A stretch of 64,000 nucleotides of DNA from Niabella agricola (GTDB lineage: Bacteria > Bacteroidota > Bacteroidia > Chitinophagales > Chitinophagaceae): assembly GCF_021538615.1 (NCBI RefSeq), contig NZ_JAJHIZ010000003.1, forward strand, positions 3,348,001 through 3,412,000, read 5' to 3'. Shown here in pieces: positions 1 through 8,965 of the stretch (the stretch's first letter is position 1; every line of letters starts with the position of its first letter). Both the position numbers and the translations under genes were made by a program. The notes beneath the pieces were generated by a model. That model had not been told where the DNA came from and ran no database searches. It saw only the letters and a program-made list of their open reading frames with translations.

Positions 1-392
1 GCAACGGTTTGTCCGTATGCATTGGGTCCGATACCCCCCAGTTCAACATTCAGGGTAACGCTTTTCTTTACACCGCGGATGGTCAGGTCGCCGGTCATTT
101 CAAATTCATCGCTGCCTTTGGGAGCGATGGCGGTTGATTCAAACGTTAACTTCGGGTGGTTGGCCGCATCGAAAAAGTCGGCAGATTTTAAATGTTCATC
201 CCGCTGTGCCGGTCCGGTTGAAATGCTGTCAATGTCAGCGCTAAAGGTCACTTTTGCATCACTGAAATCTTCCTTGTCTGCAATAACAGTGCCTTCAAAG
301 CTGGTAAACTTGCCGGATACGTTTGAAATTACCAGATGTCTTACTTTAAAACCGATTTCCGAATGCATCGGATCCATTGTCCATGTAGCCAT
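1..392 (-). CDS. YceI-family protein, 3' end cut by window edge
   Basis: The reading frame starts at the ATG at 392 and stays open to the left edge, so about 130 N-terminal residues are seen and the C-terminus is missing. The protein begins MATWTMDPMHSEIGFKVRHL, continues through a GKFTSFEG stretch and ends in a region with LTIRGVKKSVTLNVELGG. This is the YceI/polyisoprenoid-binding lipocalin-like pattern (D-xx-HS-x-I-x-F and the later T-I-x-G-x-x-K-x-V). No signal peptide is present, so a cytoplasmic form is likely. YceI proteins bind long lipids such as isoprenoids; the ligand here cannot be told. A TAATTTTG box at 422-429 lies about 30 bases upstream of the start. Confidence 0.9.
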   Translation of the reverse strand, partial: MATWTMDPMHSEIGFKVRHLVISNVSGKFTSFEGTVIADKEDFSDAKVTFSADIDSISTGPAQRDEHLKSADFFDAANHPKLTFESTAIAPKGSDEFEMTGDLTIRGVKKSVTLNVELGGIGPNAYGQTV

Positions 393-421
393 AGTTGTAT
401 TGTTTTTGTGATTTGATGACA

Positions 422-429
422 CAAAATTA
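422..429 (-). promoter_or_regulatory. -7 promoter box of the YceI gene
   Basis: The minus strand reads TAATTTTG, an exact match to the Bacteroidota -7 consensus TAnnTTTG, about 30 bases before the ATG at 392. I do not see a convincing -33 TTTG at the usual spacing. Confidence 0.5.
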
Positions 430-542
430 GTACCGGAACAAAAGGTTGAAAATAATCTAGATTAAGATTGATGGTTAATATTTTGTAAAGTCCCCGGTTA
501 ATCGGCATTCCTTAAAGAATACTTTTTGGGGCTGTAATCCGT

Positions 543-582
543 AAAAAAAACGCTTTTAGCGGAGTGTAATCCACAAAAAGCG
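543..582 (-). terminator. Rho-independent terminator after the TlpA-like gene
   Basis: Read on the minus strand, a 12-bp stem with one mismatch (arms 571-582 and 551-562) is followed by eight T residues. It lies 31 bases after the stop of the gene ending at 613. Confidence 0.8.
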
Positions 583-612
583 CTAAAATCTTTAAGCAAA
601 AGAGGATCCGGA

Positions 613-1782
613 TCAGGGGAGGACCGCTGCCAGCTTGTTTTCCAGGTCCATACCGCGCAATCCTTCTGCAATGATTTTTCCCTGTGGATCAATCAACACA
701 TTAAAAGGAATTCCTCCAAATTTATACATCGGCACTACGGGCGATTCCCATTTCTTCAGATCGCTTACCTGGGTCCAGGCCAGTTTGTCATTTTGAATGG
801 CATTCTTCCAGGCATTGGCATCATCATCCAGTGAAACGCCTAAAACGGTAAATCCTTTGGATTTATACTTATTAAAAACTGCCACCACATTGGGATTTTC
901 AGCGCGGCAGGGGCGGCACCAACTGGCCCAGAAATCAACCAACACATATTGGCCTCTGAAAGAGTTCAGCGCTACGGACTTTCCGGAAACATCGGGCAGG
1001 GTAAAATCCGGGGCCTGCTTACCGATCCAGGTACGGTCTTCCGCGGCCTTGATCTCCTGTTGCAGGTTGAGTTTTAAGCCGGCTACTGCGATGTGGTTGG
1101 GAAATTTTTTAGACACTTCGTCGATCAGGGCCACCACCTGTTTATTGTCCAGCGGCTCCAGGGCCAATCCCTGTCCGTTAGCTGTAGACTGGTAATAACC
1201 CAGCTCAAACATGGAAAGGGCAGGGTTGATGCCTTTTTTGATTTCGCCAAGCGCATATTCCCGGAGCGCCGCGCCATCCTGTTTGATGCGCTGCATCAGG
1301 GGTGTAAGGGTACTGTCTGCTACTTTAGTGGTACGCAGGCTGTCCAGTTGATGCGTGTTATTTACCAGCTGGATCATTTTATCATTAAAGGCCAGCATAA
1401 AATCTTTCATCGCCTGACTGGCCGGCGATTTTTTCACTTCGAATTTTTCGGGCATCTGTGGGTTCCGGGTGCTCATTGTAATATTAAGATCTACCTCCGG
1501 ACCGTCGTTGATCACAGAAGCCACCGGAAACTCCAGCGCATCCAGCCGGATATTGTAAACGGCATCTTCCAGGGCTTCGGTTTTCAACGTAAATTTTCCG
1601 CTCAGTATATCTGTAGAATCTACAATTACCGGTTGCATGGAAGCTATGGGTACTTCTTCCAGGTATACTTTTTTAGCCTGTGTATTGGCAACGCTTCCGT
1701 TGATAACAAAACTTTTCTTATTGTCTTGCTTACATCCCGCAAAAATGATCGCCAGGAGTAGGATCGCAACTAATTGTTTCAT
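613..1782 (-). CDS. TlpA-like thiol-disulfide oxidoreductase lipoprotein
   Basis: A 389-residue secreted lipoprotein. The N-terminus has a hydrophobic segment ending in a lipobox (IIFAGC, Cys17). Residues about 25-110 look like the DUF4369-type beta domain often found in front of Bacteroidota TlpA proteins, followed by a helical linker. The C-terminal thioredoxin domain from about residue 255 contains APDFTLPDVSG and the redox motif WCRPC at about 289-293. Such proteins act in the periplasm as thiol-disulfide reductases or oxidases, often for cytochrome c maturation or oxidative repair; the partner is not known here. It follows gatB in the same direction, but a terminator-like hairpin sits between them, so it is probably transcribed on its own. 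Confidence 0.9.
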   Translation of the reverse strand: MKQLVAILLLAIIFAGCKQDNKKSFVINGSVANTQAKKVYLEEVPIASMQPVIVDSTDILSGKFTLKTEALEDAVYNIRLDALEFPVASVINDGPEVDLNITMSTRNPQMPEKFEVKKSPASQAMKDFMLAFNDKMIQLVNNTHQLDSLRTTKVADSTLTPLMQRIKQDGAALREYALGEIKKGINPALSMFELGYYQSTANGQGLALEPLDNKQVVALIDEVSKKFPNHIAVAGLKLNLQQEIKAAEDRTWIGKQAPDFTLPDVSGKSVALNSFRGQYVLVDFWASWCRPCRAENPNVVAVFNKYKSKGFTVLGVSLDDDANAWKNAIQNDKLAWTQVSDLKKWESPVVPMYKFGGIPFNVLIDPQGKIIAEGLRGMDLENKLAAVLP

Positions 1783-1794
1783 GATCTTGAGTTT

Positions 1795-1848
1795 TCAAAA
1801 AAAGCTATAAGGGTTGGTCCTGTTTGTACTGGCGCAAAGCTTATAGCT
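1795..1848 (-). terminator. Terminator after gatB
   Basis: On the minus strand, AGCTATAAG (1840-1848) pairs perfectly with CTTATAGCT (1803-1811) across a long 28-base loop and is followed directly by a run of T residues. It begins 10 bases after the gatB stop. Confidence 0.6.
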
Positions 1849-1857
1849 CTGTTATTC

Positions 1858-3303
1858 TTATTGTAACTTTTTCAACAATATCTCGTTGGTCTTTTTCGGA
1901 TCGGCCTTGCCTTTTGTCTGTTTCATGACCTCGCCTACAAACAGTGCCAGCAGTCCCTTTTTCCCTTTTTTATATTCAGCAACCTTGGGCGCCAGCTTTT
2001 CCAGCACAGCATCGATCACCGGTTCCAGGTCGGCTGCATCCGACTGTTGGATCAGGTTGTTTTTTTCTGCCAGTGCCAGCGGCTGTTCCTCCGGGTGCTG
2101 CAACAGCAGCTGGAACAATCTTGTGGAGGCGATAGAAAAGCTCACTTTTCCTGAATCTACGCACTGAATGAGTGCAGCTACCTGAGCCGGTTTTATGGGA
2201 ACAGCATCGATGGACTGACTATTTTCATTCAGCCAGGTCTTCACTGGTCCCAGCATCCAGTTGGCGGCTGCCTTATAATTTTTTGTATGCTGCAGGATGG
2301 TTTCAAAATAGTCGGCGGTATCCCGTTCTTCGGTAAGTACCTGCGCATCATATTCGGGTAGCTGGTATTCGGTCATATACCGGTGAATGCGTTCGGCTGG
2401 CAGGGCCGGTATCATCCGGCGGATGTTGTCGATGAATGCATCTTCCAGGTCGAAAGGCGGCAGGTCCGGATCCGGAAAATACCGGTAATCTTCTGCATCT
2501 TCTTTATCGCGTATGGCGAAGGTGGTACCATTCCCGGCATCAAAGCTGCGGGTTTGCTGGCGGATGGTTTCCCCCGCTTCCAGCAGGCCCATCAGACGTT
2601 CTGCTTCAAAATCAATGGCCCGTTTTACGTTACGGATGGAGTTGAGGTTCTTTACCTCCACCTTGGTGCCCAGTTTTTCTGCTCCTCTCAGGCGAACGGA
2701 AATATTCGCATCGCACCGCATGCTGCCTTCCTCCATATTACCATCGCATACCTCCAGGTAGCGTACCAGCTTGCGCAGTTCGGATACATAGGCGAAGGCT
2801 TCCTCGCTGCTGCGGAGGTCCGGTTCTGTAACGATCTCCACCAGGGGCGTTCCTGCACGGTTGTAGTCTACGGCCGTGTTATAAGGATCTACATCATGAA
2901 TGCTTTTTCCGGCATCCTCTTCCATGTGGATCCGGTTCAGGCGGATATCCCGGGTTCCGGCAGCCGTTTTAATGGTCACATGCCCGTTTTTACAAATAGG
3001 GGTGGTGTGCTGCGATATCTGGTATCCCTTTGGCAGATCTGGATAAAAATAGTTCTTGCGGGCGAAATAGTTCTTTTGTTCTATTTCGCAGTGGCAGGCC
3101 AGCCCTAATTTTACCGCGTATTCAATCGCTTTCCGGTTCATTTTAGGCAAACTTCCGGGATGTGCCAGAGTGATGGGGCTTACATGGGTATTGGGTGCTG
3201 CGCCAAATGCAATGCTGTCTCCGCAAAAAAGTTTGCTTTCCGTCAGCAGCTGGGCATGTACTTCCAGGCCGATCACAATTTCATATTTTTCACTCCATTC
3301 CAT
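1858..3303 (-). CDS. gatB: Aspartyl/glutamyl-tRNA amidotransferase subunit B
   Basis: A 481-residue GatB, the usual length for the family. It starts MEWSEKYEIVIGLEVHAQL; the I-G-L-E-V-H-x-Q-L segment is the family signature. Other typical stretches are YPDLPKGYQISQ and SMRCDANISVRL, and the C-terminal third (about 330-481) is the helical GatB/YqeY tRNA-binding domain. GatB is the kinase-like subunit of GatCAB, which turns Glu-tRNA(Gln) or Asp-tRNA(Asn) into the amidated form. gatA and gatC are not in this window, as is common in Bacteroidota, where the three genes are dispersed. A TATCTTCG box at 3331-3338, one mismatch from the -7 consensus, lies upstream. Confidence 0.98.
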   Translation of the reverse strand: MEWSEKYEIVIGLEVHAQLLTESKLFCGDSIAFGAAPNTHVSPITLAHPGSLPKMNRKAIEYAVKLGLACHCEIEQKNYFARKNYFYPDLPKGYQISQHTTPICKNGHVTIKTAAGTRDIRLNRIHMEEDAGKSIHDVDPYNTAVDYNRAGTPLVEIVTEPDLRSSEEAFAYVSELRKLVRYLEVCDGNMEEGSMRCDANISVRLRGAEKLGTKVEVKNLNSIRNVKRAIDFEAERLMGLLEAGETIRQQTRSFDAGNGTTFAIRDKEDAEDYRYFPDPDLPPFDLEDAFIDNIRRMIPALPAERIHRYMTEYQLPEYDAQVLTEERDTADYFETILQHTKNYKAAANWMLGPVKTWLNENSQSIDAVPIKPAQVAALIQCVDSGKVSFSIASTRLFQLLLQHPEEQPLALAEKNNLIQQSDAADLEPVIDAVLEKLAPKVAEYKKGKKGLLALFVGEVMKQTKGKADPKKTNEILLKKLQ

Positions 3304-3366
3304 GTGTTCCGTATCAATTGTTCAGGTCCGCGAAGATACGCAAGGAGATTGGTTTTCCCGGGCATT

Positions 3367-3397
3367 AAAAAAGCCGCCACGATTCAACCGGGGCGGC
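3367..3397 (-). terminator. Terminator after the PDZ protein gene
   Basis: Minus-strand hairpin with a GC-only 6-bp stem (3392-3397 with 3373-3378) followed by TTTTTTAATG. It lies about 95 bases after the stop at 3490, in the gap before gatB. Confidence 0.6.
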
Positions 3398-3489
3398 CTT
3401 TAAACCCTAAATCACGAAAACTTAAAAACTATCAGCATATAGAGATATGCTACCGATATAACGTTTCCGGAACAAAAAGGTTGAAAAAT

Positions 3490-4485
3490 TTACAGATCTG
3501 CCGTTTTTATACGGGCAGACTGGGTTACGGTAATCGATTGACTTTTCCCGTTCCGGCTGATCTTAAAGTCCAGGGACGGTTTACGGCTGCTGCGGATCAA
3601 CCGGGTGGCCTGGTCGGTACCGTTGGCTGGCTGGCCGTTGATCTCTTTTACGATATCGCCACTTTTTAAACCTGCTTTATCGGCATCGGAGCCCTTATCT
3701 ACATCGAGGATTTTTACGCCATCGCCTTTTTCCAGGTCCTGGATGCGGATGCCGATCTTCGGACTGTTCGTTTCAAAGCTCGGGTTGCCATAGAACCGGA
3801 AATTCCGGCTTCCGCCGTTCTGGTTGGGCAACTGACGCATCAGGTCATTAAAGTCGATATTGGGAGCCGGAAATGATTCGGTACCGCCACGGAAGCCCAT
3901 GGTATCCGGGGCCTTCCATTTTGTGAGGGCGGCTTGTGTAGTATAGCTTTTGTTATCTCTTTTATAGGAGATAGACACTTTATCACCCGGATTTTTGTCC
4001 TTGATGGCGGCTGAAAGCTCATCGGGAGCTGCAATGGTTTTGCCGTCCACAGCTGTGATGATATCCCCCTCCTTCAGCCCCGCCTTATCCGCGGCGCTTT
4101 CTTCTGATACATTCATAACGGTTACACCATCTTCCGTTTTTTGCGTAACCACACCCAGCATTGCTTTATTAGGGGCGGGCATCGCCTGCCAGTTATTGCC
4201 TCCGAAGGCATTAAAATTGCGGCTCCTTCCAAACGGTCCTTCTTCATTGTACACGTCCAGATCCTTGATCTTTTTCCTTTTTACAATGATATTGCCTTCT
4301 TTATCGGTATCCACCGGTTCGCCATTTACGGTAACCTTATCGCCGTCTACGATAATGGTCATTTTATCATCTGTTTTGCCCTTTTTAGTGATAATGATCT
4401 GCTCGGCTTCTTTGTTTTGATTGCGGTTCTGCGCAAAACCCAGGGCGGGCATCAGCAGCGCAAAAAGTACATAATGGAACTTCAT
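3490..4485 (-). CDS. Secreted double-PDZ-domain protein
   Basis: A 331-residue protein with a signal peptide (MKFHYVLFALLMPALGFAQ). After a short beta region (IIVDGDKVTVNGEPV) it carries two PDZ domains, at about 105-190 (MLGVVTQKTEDGVTVMNV, then ADKAGLKEGDIITAVDGK) and about 240-325 (KIGIRIQDLEKGDGVKILDV, then ADKAGLKSGDIVKEINGQ). No trypsin-like protease domain precedes them, so it is not a DegP/HtrA protease; it probably acts as a periplasmic scaffold or chaperone-like binding protein. This role is inference. The spacer between the two PDZ domains is rich in Asn, Gly and Pro. A perfect TAACTTTG box at 4541-4548 is the likely promoter. Confidence 0.85.
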   Translation of the reverse strand: MKFHYVLFALLMPALGFAQNRNQNKEAEQIIITKKGKTDDKMTIIVDGDKVTVNGEPVDTDKEGNIIVKRKKIKDLDVYNEEGPFGRSRNFNAFGGNNWQAMPAPNKAMLGVVTQKTEDGVTVMNVSEESAADKAGLKEGDIITAVDGKTIAAPDELSAAIKDKNPGDKVSISYKRDNKSYTTQAALTKWKAPDTMGFRGGTESFPAPNIDFNDLMRQLPNQNGGSRNFRFYGNPSFETNSPKIGIRIQDLEKGDGVKILDVDKGSDADKAGLKSGDIVKEINGQPANGTDQATRLIRSSRKPSLDFKISRNGKSQSITVTQSARIKTADL

Positions 4486-4540
4486 TTTATTAATAATTTA
4501 TGGTTCAACCTGTTTTGGAAATACGTTTTCTTTCGTAGAT

Positions 4541-4548
4541 CAAAGTTA
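4541..4548 (-). promoter_or_regulatory. -7 promoter box of the PDZ protein gene
   Basis: The minus strand reads TAACTTTG, an exact TAnnTTTG match, about 55 bases before the ATG at 4485. Confidence 0.5.
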
Positions 4549-4582
4549 GGAGGTTTGAGAAATACGAAGACATTCGGAAATG

Positions 4583-5185
4583 TTAAAGTTTGTTACCGCG
4601 CCGGTTGTTTTTGTTGTTCTGCAACGCGCGCTGCTGACCGGTCAGCATTTTCAGGTATCCCCAGCATCCAAAAAAGAGCGCAACGGCAAATAACAGGCAA
4701 ATGGCAATAACCCAAAAAGGTTGCTGTTTTTGACCCGAAAAATGGAGGTATACGGCATAACATAATACGGAAAACATAAAGAGCATGGCCACCGGAATCA
4801 GGAACCAGGCAAGGAGTTGCCTGCCTACAGCTGCAAACCGCCTGGTACTGCGCCCAAGGGCAAAGGCAATGCCCCAGCTCATAATGTAAAACATACCCAA
4901 TACCATTATAAAACAACCGCCCACCGTCAGCCATTCTAAAAAGCTGCCGGACCGTGCGCCGGTGATGCCCTGGTAAATGCGCTGGGATAAAAGCGGCAAA
5001 AAAACGATCACAAACAGAAACAGGATAAAATAGATGGTGGCCACATACGCCACACCGGCGCATCCGGGTTTAACACCAGGGCTTGTTCTTTTAATAAATT
5101 TAATGGCGATAAAAACCGCAGCCGTCATTGCGCCGATGAGTGCCCAACCAAAAGGTGTTAGCTGCGCCAGGATCATAGCAGTCAT
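4583..5185 (-). CDS. Hypothetical integral membrane protein
   Basis: About 200 residues with roughly five hydrophobic segments: WALIGAMTAAVFIAI, IYFILFLFVIVFLPLL, GGCFIMVLGMFYIMSW, FLIPVAMLFMFSVLCYAV and WVIAICLLFAVALFFGC. The C-terminus is basic and Asn-rich (QNNKNNRRGNKL). An upstream in-frame ATG at 5257 exists, but it lies inside the coding region of the channel gene; the ATG at 5185 (or 5176) starts just after the channel stop at 5190, giving tight coupling. I do not recognise a family. Co-transcription suggests a role near the channel, but this is only context. Confidence 0.6.
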   Translation of the reverse strand: MTAMILAQLTPFGWALIGAMTAAVFIAIKFIKRTSPGVKPGCAGVAYVATIYFILFLFVIVFLPLLSQRIYQGITGARSGSFLEWLTVGGCFIMVLGMFYIMSWGIAFALGRSTRRFAAVGRQLLAWFLIPVAMLFMFSVLCYAVYLHFSGQKQQPFWVIAICLLFAVALFFGCWGYLKMLTGQQRALQNNKNNRRGNKL

Positions 5186-5189
5186 CCGA

Positions 5190-6065
5190 CTAATCGGTTT
5201 TAAGTTTTTCTCCACAATTCCGGCAATAGACGGCGTCTGCTCCATGTCCTGCCACATGGCAGTGCGGACAGCGTTTTCCCCGGTTCCTTTTTTCTTCCTG
5301 GATCACGGAGGCCGACATGATGCCGGTGGGAACGGCGATGATGGAATAGCCCAGGATCATGATAAAAGAGGCAATGATCTTTCCGAGGGCAGTTGCCGGC
5401 GCCACATCCCCATAGCCCACCGTGGTAATGGTTACAATGGCCCAGTAAATGCTTTGGGGGATGGAATGAAATCCGGGGTTATGCTCGAACTCCACCACAT
5501 ACATCAGGGAGCCGAGGAAGACGGCCAGCAACAATACAAAGAAGAGGAACACAAGGATCTTCCGGAAGCCCCGGATGAGCGCAAACATCAGTACCCGGCT
5601 TTCATCCAGGAACTTTACCATGCGGAAGATGCGGAAGATCCGCAGCAGGCGGAAGCTGCGCACGATCATGAACACATGCCATTGCGGGTAGAAGAACTCC
5701 ATATAAGAAGGCAGGATGGCCAGCAGGTCGATGATCCCATAAAAACTGGCAGCATACCGTTTTGCAGAGCGTACACAATAAAGCCGCAAAAGGTATTCGA
5801 TAGAGAATAACACCAGGAAAAAATAATCCAGTACCCTGAAAAGTGTTGCGTGTTTTACCGCAAGGGATTCCACGCTTTCCAGCATTAAAAGGGCAATATT
5901 GGAGAGGATGAGGATAAAGAGCCCGATATCAAAGATCTTCCCGGCCGTTGTAGTGGCCTGGAAGATGGTGATATAGAGCCATTCCCGGAAGGTTCCTTTT
6001 TCATCAGGCCGGTTCTGATCCTGTACCACATCAGGTCTGTCGGGGATGAGCCGGAATAAAGACAT
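5190..6065 (-). CDS. Voltage-gated-type potassium channel (ion transporter family)
   Basis: A 291-residue channel. Four hydrophobic segments in the first 150 residues are followed by an Arg-rich S4-like helix (IVRSFRLLRIFRIFRMVKF) that fits a voltage sensor. The pore helix and the potassium selectivity filter TVGYGD are at about 213-218, then the last membrane helix. The C-terminus carries a small zinc-ribbon-like tail, CPHCHVAGHGADAVYCRNC, an unusual but known addition in bacterial channels of this family. Potassium selectivity is inferred from the filter. The start at 6065 is supported by a TATATTTG box at 6070-6077, only four bases upstream, which would make the mRNA nearly leaderless. Confidence 0.93.
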   Translation of the reverse strand: MSLFRLIPDRPDVVQDQNRPDEKGTFREWLYITIFQATTTAGKIFDIGLFILILSNIALLMLESVESLAVKHATLFRVLDYFFLVLFSIEYLLRLYCVRSAKRYAASFYGIIDLLAILPSYMEFFYPQWHVFMIVRSFRLLRIFRIFRMVKFLDESRVLMFALIRGFRKILVFLFFVLLLAVFLGSLMYVVEFEHNPGFHSIPQSIYWAIVTITTVGYGDVAPATALGKIIASFIMILGYSIIAVPTGIMSASVIQEEKRNRGKRCPHCHVAGHGADAVYCRNCGEKLKTD

Positions 6066-6069
6066 AGAC

Positions 6070-6077
6070 CAAATATA
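6070..6077 (-). promoter_or_regulatory. -7 promoter box of the channel gene
   Basis: Minus strand TATATTTG, an exact TAnnTTTG match, ending four bases before the ATG at 6065. A transcript from here would have almost no leader, or begin at the start codon. Confidence 0.5.
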
Positions 6078-6131
6078 GCAAATCGGGGATTCTTTTTATT
6101 GTTACAGGTTGGTGGGGGACTTAAAATTTTA

Positions 6132-6178
6132 GCCGCAGATGCGCAGATTGATTTATCAGCAATCTGCGCATCTGCGGC
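6132..6178. repeat. Perfect 19-bp inverted repeat, REP-like
   Basis: GCCGCAGATGCGCAGATTG at 6132-6150 pairs without mismatch with 6160-6178 across a 9-base loop. It sits between the alaS stop (6227) and the channel start. The arm sequence is related to the CGCATCTGCGG units at 8980-9285. The sequence after the hairpin on the minus strand is AT-rich (TAAAATTTTAA) rather than a clean T-run, so termination of alaS is possible but not certain. Confidence 0.9.
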
Positions 6179-6226
6179 CATTTTAATGAAACAATAGCGG
6201 ACAGGGTTTCGTTAGCAGCCTGTTGA

Positions 6227-8851
6227 TCAAAGCAACGCCTTCACCGCATCAATCACCTGATCCAGGTTTCCCGCTTCCTGTCCGCCCGCGGTGGCCAGGG
6301 TTTTTTGTCCGCCGCCACCGCCTTTGATGATGGGCGCTACCTGTTGCTTGATGATCTGTCCCGCATCCAGGCCTTTTGCGGCTACCACCGTGTCGGCAAT
6401 AGCAACGGCTACGGAAGCCTTGCCCCCGATATTGGCACAGAGCACCACCACAAAATCGCGCAGGTGATTCTTCAGATCGCCACAGAGTTTCTTTAATGCG
6501 TCCGGGTTGCTCACTTCCACAATATCGCCGATAAAATTCACCTGGTTGATGATCTCGTCTTTTTGCAGGAGACTGTTGCGGATGCCTACCAGTTCTTTTG
6601 CTTCCAGCCGCTCTACTTTCTTTTCCAGTGCGGCCTTATCGGTGATTAGTTTTTCAATCGCTTTTAAGGGATTGGCTGCTTTTAGTAATTCGCCCACCTG
6701 CTTGTATTCTGCTACTTTCTCACTCAGGTAACGGAATGCGGCGGGGCCTGTAAGTGCTTCAATCCGGCGTACACCTGCAGCTACAGCCGATTCTGATGTA
6801 ATAAGGAACATACCGATCATACCGGTTTGCTGCACATGTGTGCCCCCGCAAAGCTCTACAGAGAACTTCGGATCGATGGTCACCACGCGTACGGTATCTC
6901 CGTATTTTTCGCCGAAGAGCGCCATGGCGCCCAGTTTGAGCGCTTCCTCTTTGGGCATTTCCTTGATCACCACCGGGATGTTTGCCCGGATCTTTTCATT
7001 CACGATCATCTCCACCTGGCGGATCTCTTCATCAGTGATCTTGGCAAAATGCGATACATCAAAACGCAATACATCGGGAGACACAAGTGAACCTTTCTGG
7101 TTTACATGCGCGCCCAGTACCTGTTTCAATGCCGCATGCAACAGGTGGGTGGCGGTATGGTTATACGTGGTATTTAAACGCTTTTCAAAATCCACCACGG
7201 CCGTTGCTTCTCCGCTGATGACAGCGGGCAGCTTATCGGTAAACTGGATGATGAGGTCGTTTTCCTTTTTGGTGTCCGTAACCGGGATCACCTCATCGCC
7301 GAATTGCAGGGTACCCGTATCGCCCACCTGTCCGCCGCTTTCGGCGTAGAACGGTGTGGTTTCCAGCACCAGCTGGTATTGTTCTTTTCCTTTTGCCTTT
7401 ACTTTTCGGTATTTTGTAACCTTCGTTGGAACGTTAAGGTCATTGTAACCTACAAAAGTTACCGGTACATCCGCATGCACCAGCTGCCAGTCTTCCGTAT
7501 CCACGGCTGTGGCGGCGCGGCTGCGGTTTTTCTGCTGCTGCATCTCCGATTCAAAACCGGCCTCATCGATTGCAATATTATTTTCCGAGGCAATCAGGCG
7601 CGTTAAGTCGATCGGGAAACCGTAGGTATCGTAGAGCTCAAAAGCGTCTTTACCCGATATGGTTCCCGCAGCTTTTCCGCGGATGGGGGCCATCAGTTCA
7701 TCGATCCGCTTCAGTCCTTTCTCCAGGGTGCGCAGGAAGGAGTCTTCCTCTTCTTTAATCACCTTGGTGACAAATGCCTCCTGTTGTTTCAGTTCGGGGA
7801 ACACGTGTTCAAACTGGTTCGCAATCACGGCTACCAGCTGGCTCAGCAGCGGTTGTTTATAATCTAAATAAGAATAATAATACCGTACGGCCCGGCGCAG
7901 GATCCGGCGGATCACATAACCCGCACCCGTGCTGGCGGGTAATTGTCCGTCGGCAATGGTAAAGCTGATGGCCCGGATATGGTCCGAAAGTACGCGGAAG
8001 GCAATGGCTTCCCGGCTGTCGCTGAAATCGTATTTTTTACCGGTGATCGTTTCTATAGCCGCAATGGTGCCGCTGAATACATCGGTATCATAGTTGGAGG
8101 TTTTATTTTGCAGCACCCGCACCAGGCGTTCAAAGCCCATACCGGTATCTACGTGTTTGGCGGGCAGGGGTTGCAGGCTGCCGTCCTTCAGGCGGTTGAA
8201 CTGGATGAATACATTGTTCCAGATCTCGATCACCTGCGGATGATCGGCATTCACCAGGGTCTTTCCATCCACCATGCTCCGTTCTTCATCCGGCCGGCAA
8301 TCCACGTGGATCTCCGAACAGGGGCCGCAAGGACCGGTATCGCCCATTTCCCAGAAATTATCCTTTTTCTTTCCCCGGATGATGCGGTCTTCACTGATCC
8401 ATTTTTTCCATTCGGTTGCGGCTTCCTCATCATAAGGCAGTCCTTCTTTTTCATCGCCCTCAAAAACCGAAACGTATAAACGATCTTTCGGTATCTTGAA
8501 TACTTCGGCCAGCAGTTCCCAGCTCCAGGCAATGGCCTCCGGCTTGAAGTAATCTCCAAAACTCCAGTTGCCCAGCATTTCAAACATGGTATGGTGATAG
8601 GTATCCACCCCCACTTCTTCCAGGTCGTTGTGTTTGCCGCTTACGCGCAGGCATTTCTGGGTATCCGCCACCCGTGGAAACGGACTTTGTTTGTTCCCCA
8701 GGAAATAATCCTTAAACTGGTTCATCCCCGCGTTGGTAAACATCAGGGTTGGATCATTCTTTACTACAATAGGAGCAGAGGGTACGATTTCATGCCCTTT
8801 ACTTTTAAAAAAATCTAAAAAAGCCTGCCGGATCTCGGTACTGGTCATCAT
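6227..8851 (-). CDS. alaS: Alanyl-tRNA synthetase
   Basis: An 874-residue AlaS, full length compared with about 876 in E. coli. The N-terminal catalytic domain begins with TEIRQAFLDFFKSKGHEIVPS and contains MFTNAGMNQFKDYF and GCGPCSEIH-like segments (written TGPCGPCSEIHVDC here). The editing domain carries HTATHLLH at about 565-572 and CGGTH at about 668-672, the zinc-binding residues used to clear mischarged Ser- and Gly-tRNA. The C-terminal DHHA1-type domain ends in GGGGGQKTLATAGGQ. Two ATGs in a row (8851 and 8848) are possible starts. A TAAATTTG box at 8884-8891 is the likely promoter. Confidence 0.98.
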   Translation of the reverse strand: MMTSTEIRQAFLDFFKSKGHEIVPSAPIVVKNDPTLMFTNAGMNQFKDYFLGNKQSPFPRVADTQKCLRVSGKHNDLEEVGVDTYHHTMFEMLGNWSFGDYFKPEAIAWSWELLAEVFKIPKDRLYVSVFEGDEKEGLPYDEEAATEWKKWISEDRIIRGKKKDNFWEMGDTGPCGPCSEIHVDCRPDEERSMVDGKTLVNADHPQVIEIWNNVFIQFNRLKDGSLQPLPAKHVDTGMGFERLVRVLQNKTSNYDTDVFSGTIAAIETITGKKYDFSDSREAIAFRVLSDHIRAISFTIADGQLPASTGAGYVIRRILRRAVRYYYSYLDYKQPLLSQLVAVIANQFEHVFPELKQQEAFVTKVIKEEEDSFLRTLEKGLKRIDELMAPIRGKAAGTISGKDAFELYDTYGFPIDLTRLIASENNIAIDEAGFESEMQQQKNRSRAATAVDTEDWQLVHADVPVTFVGYNDLNVPTKVTKYRKVKAKGKEQYQLVLETTPFYAESGGQVGDTGTLQFGDEVIPVTDTKKENDLIIQFTDKLPAVISGEATAVVDFEKRLNTTYNHTATHLLHAALKQVLGAHVNQKGSLVSPDVLRFDVSHFAKITDEEIRQVEMIVNEKIRANIPVVIKEMPKEEALKLGAMALFGEKYGDTVRVVTIDPKFSVELCGGTHVQQTGMIGMFLITSESAVAAGVRRIEALTGPAAFRYLSEKVAEYKQVGELLKAANPLKAIEKLITDKAALEKKVERLEAKELVGIRNSLLQKDEIINQVNFIGDIVEVSNPDALKKLCGDLKNHLRDFVVVLCANIGGKASVAVAIADTVVAAKGLDAGQIIKQQVAPIIKGGGGGQKTLATAGGQEAGNLDQVIDAVKALL

Positions 8852-8883
8852 ATAAAATGCACCGTAATTAAGACGGTGGGCTG

Positions 8884-8891
8884 CAAATTTA
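8884..8891 (-). promoter_or_regulatory. -7 promoter box of alaS
   Basis: Minus strand TAAATTTG, an exact TAnnTTTG match, about 32 bases before the alaS start. Confidence 0.5.
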
Positions 8892-8965
8892 GTTGATTCG
8901 GGGCGTATAAAGAATGCCGTCTGGGCCCAGATGATCGGGAAACGCTTAACGGCGAAGCTACCGGG